The notes under the pieces: generated by a model
Databases searched by the model: none
What the model was told of the DNA's origin: nothing
What the model saw: the letters and a program-made list of their open reading frames with translations, nothing else
Shown: positions 18,018 through 26,303 of the stretch, one piece after another
Numbering within the stretch: the first letter of the stretch is position 1
How the letters are laid out: every line of letters starts with the position of its first letter
Position numbers and translations under genes: made by a program
DNA from: Limnohabitans sp. TEGF004
GTDB taxonomy: Bacteria > Pseudomonadota > Gammaproteobacteria > Burkholderiales > Burkholderiaceae_C
Direction: 5' to 3'
Assembly (NCBI RefSeq): GCF_027924965.1
Contig: NZ_AP027056.1
Location: 2,356,001 to 2,420,000, forward strand
DNA: 64,000 nt

Positions 18018-18677
18018 GGGAAGCATGCCACCACGGGGGTAGCGTTTGAAAGCGTTGCGGAACACATCGACCACTTCACCGGCATGGCTCATGGTCACAC
18101 CGAGGTCTTTGACCAAGCCGTTGTCGAGGCCGTAAATCCAGCCGTGCACGGTCACCTTTTGGCCACGGCCCCACGCGTCTTGCATGACGTTGGACAAAGC
18201 AACGTTGCCGACTTGCTCAATGACGTTCATCTCACACATGACCGATTCAAGCTCGGCTTGTGGCAAATGATTGAGGCGTTGGCGATGGCGCAAGCGCACG
18301 TCTTGCACATGACGCAACCAGTTGTCAGCCAAGCCCACGCGTGTGCCGCGCGTCGCAGCGATCACGCCACCACATCCGTAATGGCCTACCACCATGATGT
18401 GTTCGACCTTCAGCGCATCAACCGCGTATTGAATGACCGACAAAGCGTTCAAGTCTGAATGCGCCACCACGTTGGCCACGTTGCGATGCACAAACACTTC
18501 ACCCGGGTCAAGACCCGTGATTTGGTTGGCAGGCACGCGGCTGTCAGAACAACCAATCCACAAATACTTGGGGTTTTGCTGGTTGGCCAAGCGTGAGAAA
18601 TACGCAGGATTCTCTTGAATCATGCGGTCCGCCCAAGCGCGGTTGTTATCGAAGAGGTGTTGCAGTGAATTAGTCAT
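18009..18677 (-). CDS. can: Beta-class carbonic anhydrase
   Basis: A 222-residue beta-carbonic anhydrase interconverting CO2 and bicarbonate. Zinc ligands are Cys43 (CSDSRV, with the Asp45-Arg47 dyad), His99 and Cys102 (GHYGCGG). VHRNVAN and NALSVIQYAV are also typical. It lies 29 bases downstream of the isovaleryl-CoA dehydrogenase gene on the same strand. Methylcrotonyl-CoA carboxylase, encoded in this region, consumes bicarbonate, so local supply is a plausible reason for its position. The gene ends in an intrinsic terminator. Confidence 0.95.
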   Translation of the reverse strand: MTNSLQHLFDNNRAWADRMIQENPAYFSRLANQQNPKYLWIGCSDSRVPANQITGLDPGEVFVHRNVANVVAHSDLNALSVIQYAVDALKVEHIMVVGHYGCGGVIAATRGTRVGLADNWLRHVQDVRLRHRQRLNHLPQAELESVMCEMNVIEQVGNVALSNVMQDAWGRGQKVTVHGWIYGLDNGLVKDLGVTMSHAGEVVDVFRNAFKRYPRGGMLPAA

Positions 18678-18706
18678 GCGTCAATTGTCGCAGTGGTGCT
18701 AATTCC

Positions 18707-19888
18707 TTAACAAGTTTCGGCGAATAGTTCGCGGCCAATCAACATGCGGCGAATTTCGCTGGTGCCTGCACCAATTTCGTACAACTTGGCGTCACGCCAC
18801 ATACGGCCCAGCGGGTATTCGTTGATGTAGCCGTTGCCGCCAAAAATTTGCACGCCTTCGCCTGCCATCCACGTGGCTTTTTCGGCAGTCCACAAAATAA
18901 CGGAGGCACAGTCTTTGCGCACTTGGCGCACGTGGTCGGTGCCCAGTAAATCTAAGTTTTTTGCCACGGTGTAGGCAAAGCTGCGACCGGCTTGCAGCAC
19001 GGTGTACATGTCGGCGACTTTGCCTTGGATGAGTTGAAATTCGCCAATGCTTTGGCCAAACTGCTTGCGGTCGTGAATGTAGGGGATGACGTTGTCCATC
19101 ACCGATTGCATGATGCCCAAGGGGCCGCCAGTCAGCACGGCGCGTTCGTAGTCCAAACCGCTCATCAACACTTTGGCGCCCATGTTGAGGCCGCCCAAAA
19201 TGTTGACCTCTGGTACTTCAACATTGTTGAACACCAGTTCACCTGTGTGGCTACCTCGCATGCCCAGCTTGTCGAGCTTTTGCGCGACGCTGAAACCTTT
19301 CATGCCCTTCTCGATCAAAAAAGCAGTCACACCGCGTGCACCCAACTCTGGCTCGGTCTTGGCGTAGACCACCAAGGTGTCAGCGTCGGGGCCGTTGGTG
19401 ATCCACATCTTGCTGCCGTTGAGCAGGTAGTAGCCGCCTTTGTCTTCGGCTTTCAACTTCATGCTGATGACGTCAGAACCCGCGCCTGGCTCAGACATCG
19501 CCAAGGCGCCCACGTGTTCGCCGCTGATGAGTTTGGGCAGGTACTTGGCGCGTTGCGCTTCGGTGCCATTGCGATTGATTTGGTTCACGCACAAGTTGCT
19601 GTGTGCGCCGTAGCTCAGGCCCACGCTAGCAGAGGCGCGTGAGATTTCTTCCATCGCAATCATGTGCGCGAGGTAGCCCATGTTGGCGCCACCGTACTCT
19701 TCACCCACGGTGATGCCTAACACGCCGAGGTCGCCCATCTTGCGCCACAGGTCCATGGGAAATTGGTCGTCATGGTCGATCTGTGCAGCACGCGGTGCGA
19801 TTTCGGCTTGTGCGAAGTCGCGCACGGCATCGCGCAGGGCATCGATATCTTCACCGAGTTGGAAATTGAGGCCGGGTAAGTTGTTCAT
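18707..19888 (-). CDS. liuA: Isovaleryl-CoA dehydrogenase
   Basis: A 393-residue acyl-CoA dehydrogenase. The isovaleryl-CoA type is shown by the internal catalytic Glu in [17 protein letters not shown] near residue 253. At the C-terminal site where other family members have YEGTS it has [32 protein letters not shown] and [17 protein letters not shown] are FAD-binding signatures. It oxidises isovaleryl-CoA to 3-methylcrotonyl-CoA, the entry step for LiuBD. GGAGATAAAC precedes the ATG. It follows the thioesterase gene by 17 bases in the liuR operon. Confidence 0.96.
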   Translation of the reverse strand: MNNLPGLNFQLGEDIDALRDAVRDFAQAEIAPRAAQIDHDDQFPMDLWRKMGDLGVLGITVGEEYGGANMGYLAHMIAMEEISRASASVGLSYGAHSNLCVNQINRNGTEAQRAKYLPKLISGEHVGALAMSEPGAGSDVISMKLKAEDKGGYYLLNGSKMWITNGPDADTLVVYAKTEPELGARGVTAFLIEKGMKGFSVAQKLDKLGMRGSHTGELVFNNVEVPEVNILGGLNMGAKVLMSGLDYERAVLTGGPLGIMQSVMDNVIPYIHDRKQFGQSIGEFQLIQGKVADMYTVLQAGRSFAYTVAKNLDLLGTDHVRQVRKDCASVILWTAEKATWMAGEGVQIFGGNGYINEYPLGRMWRDAKLYEIGAGTSEIRRMLIGRELFAETC

Positions 19889-19905
19889 GTTTATCTCCGA
19901 TGGGC

Positions 19906-20337
19906 TTAATAGGTTTTGTTGACGGTGGCGAGGGTCTGCTGCATCAAAGCGCAGGGCGATTCGCCGCCGTTGTCGTCGAGGTGCACCACTTCAGCGGTGG
20001 TGATGATGAGGCGTTTGCCTGCACGCACCACATGACCGCGTGCGCGAAGCTCGCCGCCAGAGAAGGCTGCGAGGAAGTTGATCTTGTATTCCACCGTGGT
20101 CACCTCTTGGCCCTCTGCGGCCATCGTCAGACCTGCGTAGCCTGCCGCAATGTCAGCCAAGGCCCCCATGGCGCCACCGTGGTAGCCGCCTTGCTGCTGG
20201 GTGACGCGCTCGGAATAGGGCAACGCAATTTCCACTTCGCCGGGGGCCACAGAGACGATGCGCGCGCCGAGGTGCTGCATCATGCCTTGGCGCACAAAGC
20301 TGGCTTCAATGCGGGCGTGAAGTTCAGGATGTGTCAT
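19906..20337 (-). CDS. PaaI-family hotdog thioesterase
   Basis: A 143-residue hotdog-fold protein of the PaaI/YdiI type, with [20 protein letters not shown] carrying the active-site helix and [14 protein letters not shown] in the central sheet. It probably hydrolyses a short or aromatic acyl-CoA, perhaps to release CoA from stalled intermediates. The start overlaps the liuR stop as ATGA, so the two are translationally coupled. The exact substrate is unknown. Confidence 0.88.
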   Translation of the reverse strand: MTHPELHARIEASFVRQGMMQHLGARIVSVAPGEVEIALPYSERVTQQQGGYHGGAMGALADIAAGYAGLTMAAEGQEVTTVEYKINFLAAFSGGELRARGHVVRAGKRLIITTAEVVHLDDNGGESPCALMQQTLATVNKTY

Positions 20338-20765
20338 GCCTTGCTCGCTTTCACAGTCTTGGTCGTCTTGGCAGATTTCTCGCCTTGTTTGGCCAGCAAG
20401 GTGCGCGCTTCTTTTTCGTGCGCCTTCACCTCATCGAGGTTGGCCAATATTTCGGCCATTTGGGCTTCGAGTTCACGCTTGTGCGCGTCGAGCACGACCA
20501 AAAACTTTTGCAACTGTGGGCCGGTGTCGCGCGGACTGTCGTACATGTCGATCAAGTCTTTGGCCTCGGTCAACGACAGCCCTAAGCGCTTGGCGCGCAA
20601 GGTGAGCTTGAGGCGCGTGCGGTCGCGGTGGCTGTAGACACGGTTACGCCCGCCGGGGCCAGAGCGTTCGGGCTGCAACAGGCCCATGTCTTCGTAAAAA
20701 CGGATGGCTCGCGTGGTGAGGTCAAACTCACGTGCTAAGTCGCTGATGGAATAGGTGGTCGCCAT
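20334..20765 (-). CDS. liuR: MerR-family regulator LiuR
   Basis: A 143-residue MerR-type regulator. The N-terminal winged helix-turn-helix (YSISDLAREFDLTTRAIRFY at 5-24) is followed by RSGPGGRNRVYSHRDRTRLKLTL and a long coiled-coil dimerisation helix. A Lys-rich tail ends it ([16 protein letters not shown]). There are no metal-binding Cys residues. Known LiuR proteins regulate leucine/isovalerate catabolism in proteobacteria, and this gene heads the operon with the thioesterase and isovaleryl-CoA dehydrogenase. AAGGAAATC precedes the ATG. A perfect 16-base palindrome 14 bases upstream is a likely operator. Confidence 0.92.
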   Translation of the reverse strand: MATTYSISDLAREFDLTTRAIRFYEDMGLLQPERSGPGGRNRVYSHRDRTRLKLTLRAKRLGLSLTEAKDLIDMYDSPRDTGPQLQKFLVVLDAHKRELEAQMAEILANLDEVKAHEKEARTLLAKQGEKSAKTTKTVKASKA

Positions 20766-20778
20766 GATTTCCTTGTTT

Positions 20779-20794
20779 ACGTTTACGTAAACGT
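20779..20794. promoter_or_regulatory. Probable LiuR operator
   Basis: A perfect 16-base palindrome, ACGTTTACGTAAACGT, lies just upstream of the liuR start. On the minus strand TTGACG (20792-20797) overlaps it as a possible -35. MerR regulators bind such palindromes at their own promoters. No other copy was noticed upstream of liuB or the acyl-CoA dehydrogenase gene. Confidence 0.65.
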
Positions 20795-20825
20795 CAATTA
20801 TGACGGGAAATCTCCAAAAACTAAG

Positions 20826-21821
20826 TCAAGACCACGGAGGTAAGGGTTCATCCTTAAGAACACGCCTGCGCTGGGCATAGTCGGGCATGATGCTTTGCAC
20901 GGTTTCCCAAAAGCGCGGGCTGTGGTCCATGACTCGCAAATGGCTGAGTTCGTGGGCCACCACGTAGTCGATCACGTCACGCTTGTGGTGCACCAAACGC
21001 CAATTGAGGCGAATGGCGCCATTGGCGCTGGCACTGCCCCAACGCGTGGCAGCGCTGCTGAGCGACACGCGCTGCCACTGCACGCCCAGCTGCGGCGCGT
21101 AGTGGTTGAGCCGCTCGACAAACAAGGCTTTGGCTTGGCGCATCAGCCAGGCTTGGACAGCGTCGCGGATTTGTGGGGGCTCGGCGTTGAGGGGGAGGCC
21201 CAGGCGCAGGGTGTGCGTGCCTGCGTCTGAGGGCTCAAACTGTGCGCTGTTCTTTTTGAGCGTGCTGCTTGAGTCGAGCACCACTTTGAGCTGATCGCCC
21301 AAATACGGCAACACCACGCCATCAGCCCACACGATACGCGCCGCACCGAGCTGCTGTTGGCGCTCTTGCATCTCCACCAGCTTGCGCGCAATCCAATCGG
21401 CTTTTTCGTGCAAGGCGGATTCCACCTCGCCCAGCGTGACCCAACGCGGTGCGCTGACCTCTAGGCCGTCGGGCCCAATCGCCATACCGATGGTGCGGCG
21501 CTTGCCACGTCGAAACGCATAGGCCACATCGGTGGTGCCGAGTTGAATGCGACGCGTGGCGCGCGGGTGCGCGTAATGCGCTTTGGGCAGCACCTGCCCC
21601 AAGGGTTCAGAGGGCAAATGTGGGCCGTGTAGCGCAGGCGTTGCTGGCAACGCGTTGGCATCGCGGTGCAAGCCGCCAAACAAGGTTTGCGGCTTGATGC
21701 GCTTGGGGGCTTTGGGTTGACGTTTTTTGGGGCTAGGCCGCTTGTCTGTGCCGAGACCTTGCAGGGCCTTGGCAGTGGCCCCGTCGAACATGTCGAGCAC
21801 GAGTTGCAAGAAGCGGCTCAT
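20826..21821 (-). CDS. YgjP-like (DUF45) zinc metallopeptidase
   Basis: A 331-residue protein with a C-terminal YgjP/WLM-type metallopeptidase domain. The zinc motif HELSH is at residues 290-294, followed by MDHSPRFW that provides the third His region. WGSASANGAIRLNWRLVH is typical of the family. The N-terminal 70 residues are basic and Pro-rich (KRPSPKKRQPKAPKRIKP) and outside the domain. The ATG at 21821 is preferred; the longer frame would overlap plsC. It follows plsC by ten bases. Substrate unknown. Confidence 0.87.
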   Translation of the reverse strand: MSRFLQLVLDMFDGATAKALQGLGTDKRPSPKKRQPKAPKRIKPQTLFGGLHRDANALPATPALHGPHLPSEPLGQVLPKAHYAHPRATRRIQLGTTDVAYAFRRGKRRTIGMAIGPDGLEVSAPRWVTLGEVESALHEKADWIARKLVEMQERQQQLGAARIVWADGVVLPYLGDQLKVVLDSSSTLKKNSAQFEPSDAGTHTLRLGLPLNAEPPQIRDAVQAWLMRQAKALFVERLNHYAPQLGVQWQRVSLSSAATRWGSASANGAIRLNWRLVHHKRDVIDYVVAHELSHLRVMDHSPRFWETVQSIMPDYAQRRRVLKDEPLPPWS

Positions 21822-21831
21822 GCGTGCGGGC

Positions 21832-22581
21832 TCAGTGCTGAGCGACGTAGGCCTCGGGGTCGAGGCGGTGCATTTCAGACTCAATCCAAGCTTCGACTTC
21901 GCGCATCAACTCTTCCGCATCGCGACCAACGCTAGGAATCGGCTTGCCAATTGACACATCCACCACCCCGGAAGTCTTGACGAAGGCTTTGCGTGGCCAA
22001 CATTTGGCTGATGTCACCGCAATTGGAATGACCGGTGCACCTGTGGCAATGGCCAAACGTGTGCCACCTGTTTTGTAGCTACCGCGCTCACCGCGAGGAA
22101 TGCGCGTGCCTTCTGGAAACATGATGACCCACACGCCTTTATCGAGTAGCGCCTGGCCCTGCTCCACCACTTTGGCAAACGCTTTAGTGCGTTGGCTGCG
22201 ATCGATGTGGATCATGTCCAAGCTGCCGATGGACCAGCCAAAGAACGGCACATACAGCAGTTCTTTTTTGAACACATAAGCCAAGGGGTGCGGCATGATG
22301 GCCGGCATCAAAAACGTCTCGTACGTGGACTGATGCTTGACCAACAAAATGGCGGGGCTGGTTTCGCCCACAGGCAAGTTTTCTTGGCCGTGCACTTGAT
22401 AGCGAATGCCCATGAGGACGCGTGCAGCGTCGATGCTGAGCGTGAGCCACTTTTGTGCAAAGGCGTAACGCACGTTGCCCTTGGCGCCCAACAAACGCGC
22501 CAGCAAGATGAGCAAGGTGTACGGGATGACCGTGACAAACATGAACGCCATGTGCAGCGTTGAACGGAGCATGGCCATCAT
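21832..22581 (-). CDS. plsC: 1-acyl-sn-glycerol-3-phosphate acyltransferase
   Basis: A 249-residue PlsC-type acyltransferase that makes phosphatidic acid at the inner membrane. The N-terminus has a hydrophobic anchor (about 5-30). The catalytic motif is KHQSTYETF, an HX4E rather than the common HX4D. The other signature is FPEGTRIPRGERGSYKTGG, followed by PVIPIAVTS. The start overlaps the gmhB stop as ATGA. The gmhB-plsC-ygjP order behind glyQS is common in this bacterial group, which supports the call despite the E in the motif. Confidence 0.93.
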   Translation of the reverse strand: MMAMLRSTLHMAFMFVTVIPYTLLILLARLLGAKGNVRYAFAQKWLTLSIDAARVLMGIRYQVHGQENLPVGETSPAILLVKHQSTYETFLMPAIMPHPLAYVFKKELLYVPFFGWSIGSLDMIHIDRSQRTKAFAKVVEQGQALLDKGVWVIMFPEGTRIPRGERGSYKTGGTRLAIATGAPVIPIAVTSAKCWPRKAFVKTSGVVDVSIGKPIPSVGRDAEELMREVEAWIESEMHRLDPEAYVAQH

Positions 22582-23171
22582 ATGGGTGATCCTGCTTTGT
22601 TGGTTTTAGTGGCGGACTCTGATTGAGCCAGCAACCAGTCTGCAAACGCGCTGAGGTCAGCATGCGCCAACGTGCCTTGCGGAAAGTCAGCGGGCACGGC
22701 TTGACCTTTGAACTTGGCGCCTTTGCCTGTGTGCACCAAGTGCGTGGCGCAACCGACAGCAGCACCTGCTTGCAAATCGCGCAGCGAATCGCCCACGGTG
22801 TGCACGCCCTTGAGATCCATGCCGTAGCGCTCGCCGATTTGCTCAAACAAGCCGGGCAAGGGCTTGCGGCAGTTGCATGTTTCTTCGGGGCTGTGCGGAC
22901 AATAAAACACAGCATCGATGCGGCCACCTGCAGCCGCCAAGAGCTTGTGCATCTTGGTGTGCATGGCATTCAAAGCGGCCACATCAAACAAACCACGACC
23001 CAAGCCGGATTGGTTGGATGCGACCACCACATGCCAGCCCGCATGGTTCAAACGCGCAATCGCTTCGAGTGCATCTGGCAGTGGGATCCATTCATCGGCC
23101 GACTTGACGTAGTCGTCGCTGTCTTGGTTGATGGTGCCGTCGCGGTCGAGGATGACGAGTTTGGTTTGCAT
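22578..23171 (-). CDS. gmhB: D-glycero-beta-D-manno-heptose 1,7-bisphosphate 7-phosphatase
   Basis: A 197-residue HAD-type phosphatase of the GmhB family. Catalytic residues are Asp9 and Asp11 in LDRDGTIN. The structural zinc site is formed by YCPHSPEETCNCRKP, and VASNQSGLGRG is motif II. It removes the 7-phosphate in ADP-heptose synthesis for lipopolysaccharide core. It lies 15 bases after glyS and overlaps plsC by four bases. The assignment is strong because of the zinc loop. Confidence 0.94.
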   Translation of the reverse strand: MQTKLVILDRDGTINQDSDDYVKSADEWIPLPDALEAIARLNHAGWHVVVASNQSGLGRGLFDVAALNAMHTKMHKLLAAAGGRIDAVFYCPHSPEETCNCRKPLPGLFEQIGERYGMDLKGVHTVGDSLRDLQAGAAVGCATHLVHTGKGAKFKGQAVPADFPQGTLAHADLSAFADWLLAQSESATKTNKAGSPI

Positions 23172-23186
23172 GGCTGGGCTTCGACG

Positions 23187-25316
23187 TTAAGAAGCGAGGG
23201 CAGACAAATCGGCCACGCGGTTCATGGCTTCGTGCAGTTTCTTCAACATGCCTTGGCGGTTCAAACGCAAGTCCATCTCTTCGGCGTTGACCATGACGTC
23301 GTCAAAGAACGCATCCACAGGCGAACGCAGCGTCGCTAAAGTTTGTAGCGATGCGGTGTAGTCACCTGCATTGAACTGAGCCTCGGATTCAGGCAACAAC
23401 TTTTGCATGACCGCGTACAACGCTTGCTCGGCGTCTTCTTTGAACAAGGCGGTGTTGACGTGTGCATCGACCTCGCCTGCTTTTTTGAGCACGTTGCCAA
23501 TGCGTTTATTCGCGGCGGCCAAAGCGGCGGCTTCGGGCAAGGCGGCGAAGGCGCGAACAGCGGTGAGGCGTTTGGCCACATCGCTCAAACGTTGTGGGCG
23601 CAAGGCCAACACGGCTTCGACTTCTTGGGCCGAGTAGCCTTGCTCGCGCAGGCCGCCTGAGAGGCGGTCGTAAATGAACGAGGACAAAGCCGCAGCAGGG
23701 TCAGTGATTTTGTCGCCGAATGCGGGAATGGCTTGTGCAAGCAGCGCGTCCAAGGCTACATCCAAATTGGCTTCGCTCAACATGCGCACCACGCCCAAAG
23801 CGTGACGACGCAACGCGAACGGATCTTTGTCACCCGTGGGCAAATTGCCAATGCCAAACATGCCTACCAAGGTCTCTAACTTGTCGGCCAAAGCCACCAC
23901 CACACCGACGGTGTTGCGTGGCAATTCGTCGCCAGCAAAGCGGGGCTTGTAGTGGTCTTCGATGGCTTGTGCCACGTCCTCGCCCAGGCCATCGTGACGG
24001 GCGTAGTAGCCGCCCATGATGCCTTGCAACTCGGGGAACTCGCCCACCATGTCGGTCAGCAAATCTGTCTTGGCCAGCTGTGCAGCGGCGTCAACGGCTG
24101 ACACAAAGGCGGCGTCTTTGGCTTGCGGCAACAAAGCCGCGATGCCTTTGGCAATGGCGCGCACGCGGTCGGTGCGCTCGCCTTGGGTGCCGAGTTTGTT
24201 GTGATACACGACTTTGGCCAAACCATCCACGCGCGAAGCGAGTGTCTTTTTGCGGTCTTGGTCAAAGAAGAATTTGGCGTCGGCCAAACGGGGGCGCACC
24301 ACGCGCTCGTTGCCACCCGTCACGGCGGACGCATCATCGGGCGTGATGTTGCTGACCACCAAGAATTGGTTGGTGAGCTTCCCTACGGCGTCGAGCAGCG
24401 GGAAGTATTTTTGGTTGGCCTTCATCGTGAGGATGAGGCACTCTTGTGGCACGTCGAGGAATTGTTTTTCGAACTCGCACACCAACACATTGGGGCGTTC
24501 GACCAAGGCGGTCACTTCGTCTAACAACGCAGCGTCTTCAATGGCTTTGACTCCGCCACCTACCTTCGCTGCAGCCGCTTCAAGTTGGCGTGCAATCTCA
24601 GCACGGCGCTCAGTGAAGCTCGCGATGACTGCGCCGTCTTTGGCGAGAGTCTCTGCGTAGACATCAGCATTGGCCAACACAACTGGTGATACCTTGGCTT
24701 CAAAGCGGTGGCCTTGTGTGCTGTTGCCAGCGGTCAATCCCAAAGCTTTGACGGGCACCACGGTGCTGCCGTGCAAAGCGATCAAGCTGTGTGCGGGGCG
24801 CACAAAGTTGACGCTGCTCCAGCCTGGCAATTCACAATCGGTTTCGAGCTGGTAGCTCATCACTTTTGGAATCGGCAACTTAGCGATGGCTTCGCTCAAG
24901 GCTTTTTGCAGGCCATCGGCCAAGCTCGCGCCTTTGACGATGCTGTCGTAGAACAAGGCTTCGGCTTTGCCATCGGGGGCGCGTTTGAGTTGGGCCACGG
25001 CCTCGGGGCCTGCGCCCAAGGCTTGCAGTTTTTTCAACAAGGCAGGCGTGGCGTGGCCATTGGTGTCCAAGCCCACAGTGACGGGCATGAGTTTTTGTTG
25101 CACAGCTTTGTCAGTGGCCAATGCAGACACGGCGGTGATGTGTGCAGCCAAACGGCGAGGCGATGCGTAGGCCGTCACGGCTGAATTGGCAGCGGTCAAG
25201 CCTTGGGCTTTGAGTTGCTCAAACAGCACGCTAGAAAAAGCGTCGCCGAGTTTTTGCAAAGCCTTAGGAGGCAGCTCTTCCACGAAGAGTTCGATGAGTA
25301 GGTTTTGTGTCGTCAT
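23187..25316 (-). CDS. glyS: Glycyl-tRNA synthetase beta subunit
   Basis: A 709-residue beta subunit of the alpha2-beta2 bacterial glycyl-tRNA synthetase. It begins with the family signature LLIELFVEELPPKALQKLG and has the HD-like/tRNA-recognition core (RLADAKFFFDQDRKKTL, YYARHDGLGEDVAQAI near 430). A C-terminal DALR-type anticodon-binding domain follows. The ATG at 25316 (MTTQN) is preferred over the longer frame, whose first 17 residues are not family-like. It follows glyQ by 17 bases. Confidence 0.97.
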   Translation of the reverse strand: MTTQNLLIELFVEELPPKALQKLGDAFSSVLFEQLKAQGLTAANSAVTAYASPRRLAAHITAVSALATDKAVQQKLMPVTVGLDTNGHATPALLKKLQALGAGPEAVAQLKRAPDGKAEALFYDSIVKGASLADGLQKALSEAIAKLPIPKVMSYQLETDCELPGWSSVNFVRPAHSLIALHGSTVVPVKALGLTAGNSTQGHRFEAKVSPVVLANADVYAETLAKDGAVIASFTERRAEIARQLEAAAAKVGGGVKAIEDAALLDEVTALVERPNVLVCEFEKQFLDVPQECLILTMKANQKYFPLLDAVGKLTNQFLVVSNITPDDASAVTGGNERVVRPRLADAKFFFDQDRKKTLASRVDGLAKVVYHNKLGTQGERTDRVRAIAKGIAALLPQAKDAAFVSAVDAAAQLAKTDLLTDMVGEFPELQGIMGGYYARHDGLGEDVAQAIEDHYKPRFAGDELPRNTVGVVVALADKLETLVGMFGIGNLPTGDKDPFALRRHALGVVRMLSEANLDVALDALLAQAIPAFGDKITDPAAALSSFIYDRLSGGLREQGYSAQEVEAVLALRPQRLSDVAKRLTAVRAFAALPEAAALAAANKRIGNVLKKAGEVDAHVNTALFKEDAEQALYAVMQKLLPESEAQFNAGDYTASLQTLATLRSPVDAFFDDVMVNAEEMDLRLNRQGMLKKLHEAMNRVADLSALAS

Positions 25317-25333
25317 GTTCTTGTGTCCTACGC

Positions 25334-26239
25334 TCAAGCGGTCTTCTTTGGCATTTGTTCGACCCATTCGCGCGGAGCCATGGGGAAGCCCAAGCGCTCG
25401 CGGCTCTCGTAATAGCTTTGCGCCACGGCGCGTGCCAAGTTACGGATGCGGCCGATGTAGGCCGCGCGCTCGGTCACGCTGATGGCACCACGTGCGTCTA
25501 GCAAGTTGAAGGTGTGTGCAGCTTTGAGCACTTGCTCATACGCAGGCAACGCCAACTGCGCGCCCATGAGGTGCTGCGCTTGTTTCTCGTGCGCACCAAA
25601 AGCGGTGAACAAGAACTCGGCATCGCTGTGCTCGAAGTTGTAAGTGGATTGCTCCACTTCGTTTTGTTTGTAGACGTCACCGTACGTCAAGCCATCGGTC
25701 CATTGCAGGTTGTAGACGTTGTCCACACCTTGCAGGTACATGGCCAAGCGTTCGAGACCGTAGGTGATTTCGCCGGTGATGGGTTTGCAGTCAATGCCAC
25801 CGACTTGTTGGAAGTAAGTGAACTGCGTGACTTCCATGCCGTTGAGCCAAACTTCCCAGCCCAAGCCCCATGCGCCCAAGGTTGGGTTTTCCCAATCGTC
25901 TTCGACGAAGCGGATGTCGTTTTTCTTGAGGTCAAAGCCGAGCGCTTCGAGTGACCCCAAGTACAGCTCCAAGATGTTGCTGGGCGCGGGCTTCAACACC
26001 ACTTGGTATTGGTAGTAGTGCTGCAAGCGGTTGGGGTTCTCACCATAACGACCATCTTTGGGGCGGCGGCTAGGTTGCACATAAGCAGCCTTCCAGGGCT
26101 CTGGGCCTAAGGCCCGCAAGAACGTGGCGGTGTGCGAGGTGCCCGCACCGACCTCCATGTCGATGGGTTGCAACAAGGCGCAGCCTTGCTTGGCCCAGTA
26201 GGACTGGAGTGTGAGAATGATTTTTTGAAAAGTCAGCAT
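25334..26239 (-). CDS. glyQ: Glycyl-tRNA synthetase alpha subunit
   Basis: A 301-residue catalytic alpha subunit that activates glycine and charges tRNA-Gly together with GlyS. The sequence opens [20 protein letters not shown] and includes [40 protein letters not shown] and [10 protein letters not shown], all class II synthetase hallmarks of this family. No T-box leader is visible in the 64 bases between lnt and glyQ. Confidence 0.97.
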   Translation of the reverse strand: MLTFQKIILTLQSYWAKQGCALLQPIDMEVGAGTSHTATFLRALGPEPWKAAYVQPSRRPKDGRYGENPNRLQHYYQYQVVLKPAPSNILELYLGSLEALGFDLKKNDIRFVEDDWENPTLGAWGLGWEVWLNGMEVTQFTYFQQVGGIDCKPITGEITYGLERLAMYLQGVDNVYNLQWTDGLTYGDVYKQNEVEQSTYNFEHSDAEFLFTAFGAHEKQAQHLMGAQLALPAYEQVLKAAHTFNLLDARGAISVTERAAYIGRIRNLARAVAQSYYESRERLGFPMAPREWVEQMPKKTA

Positions 26240-26303
26240 GCAAAGTGGCCAGCAGACGCTGGCAATTTAGACTGCAGGTCAATACGCCCGCAAACCTCTG
26301 ATT

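Noticed and set aside
26240..26303. T-box riboswitch before glyQ
   Set aside because: Only 64 bases, no specifier stem or T-box sequence; T-boxes are not expected in this phylum.
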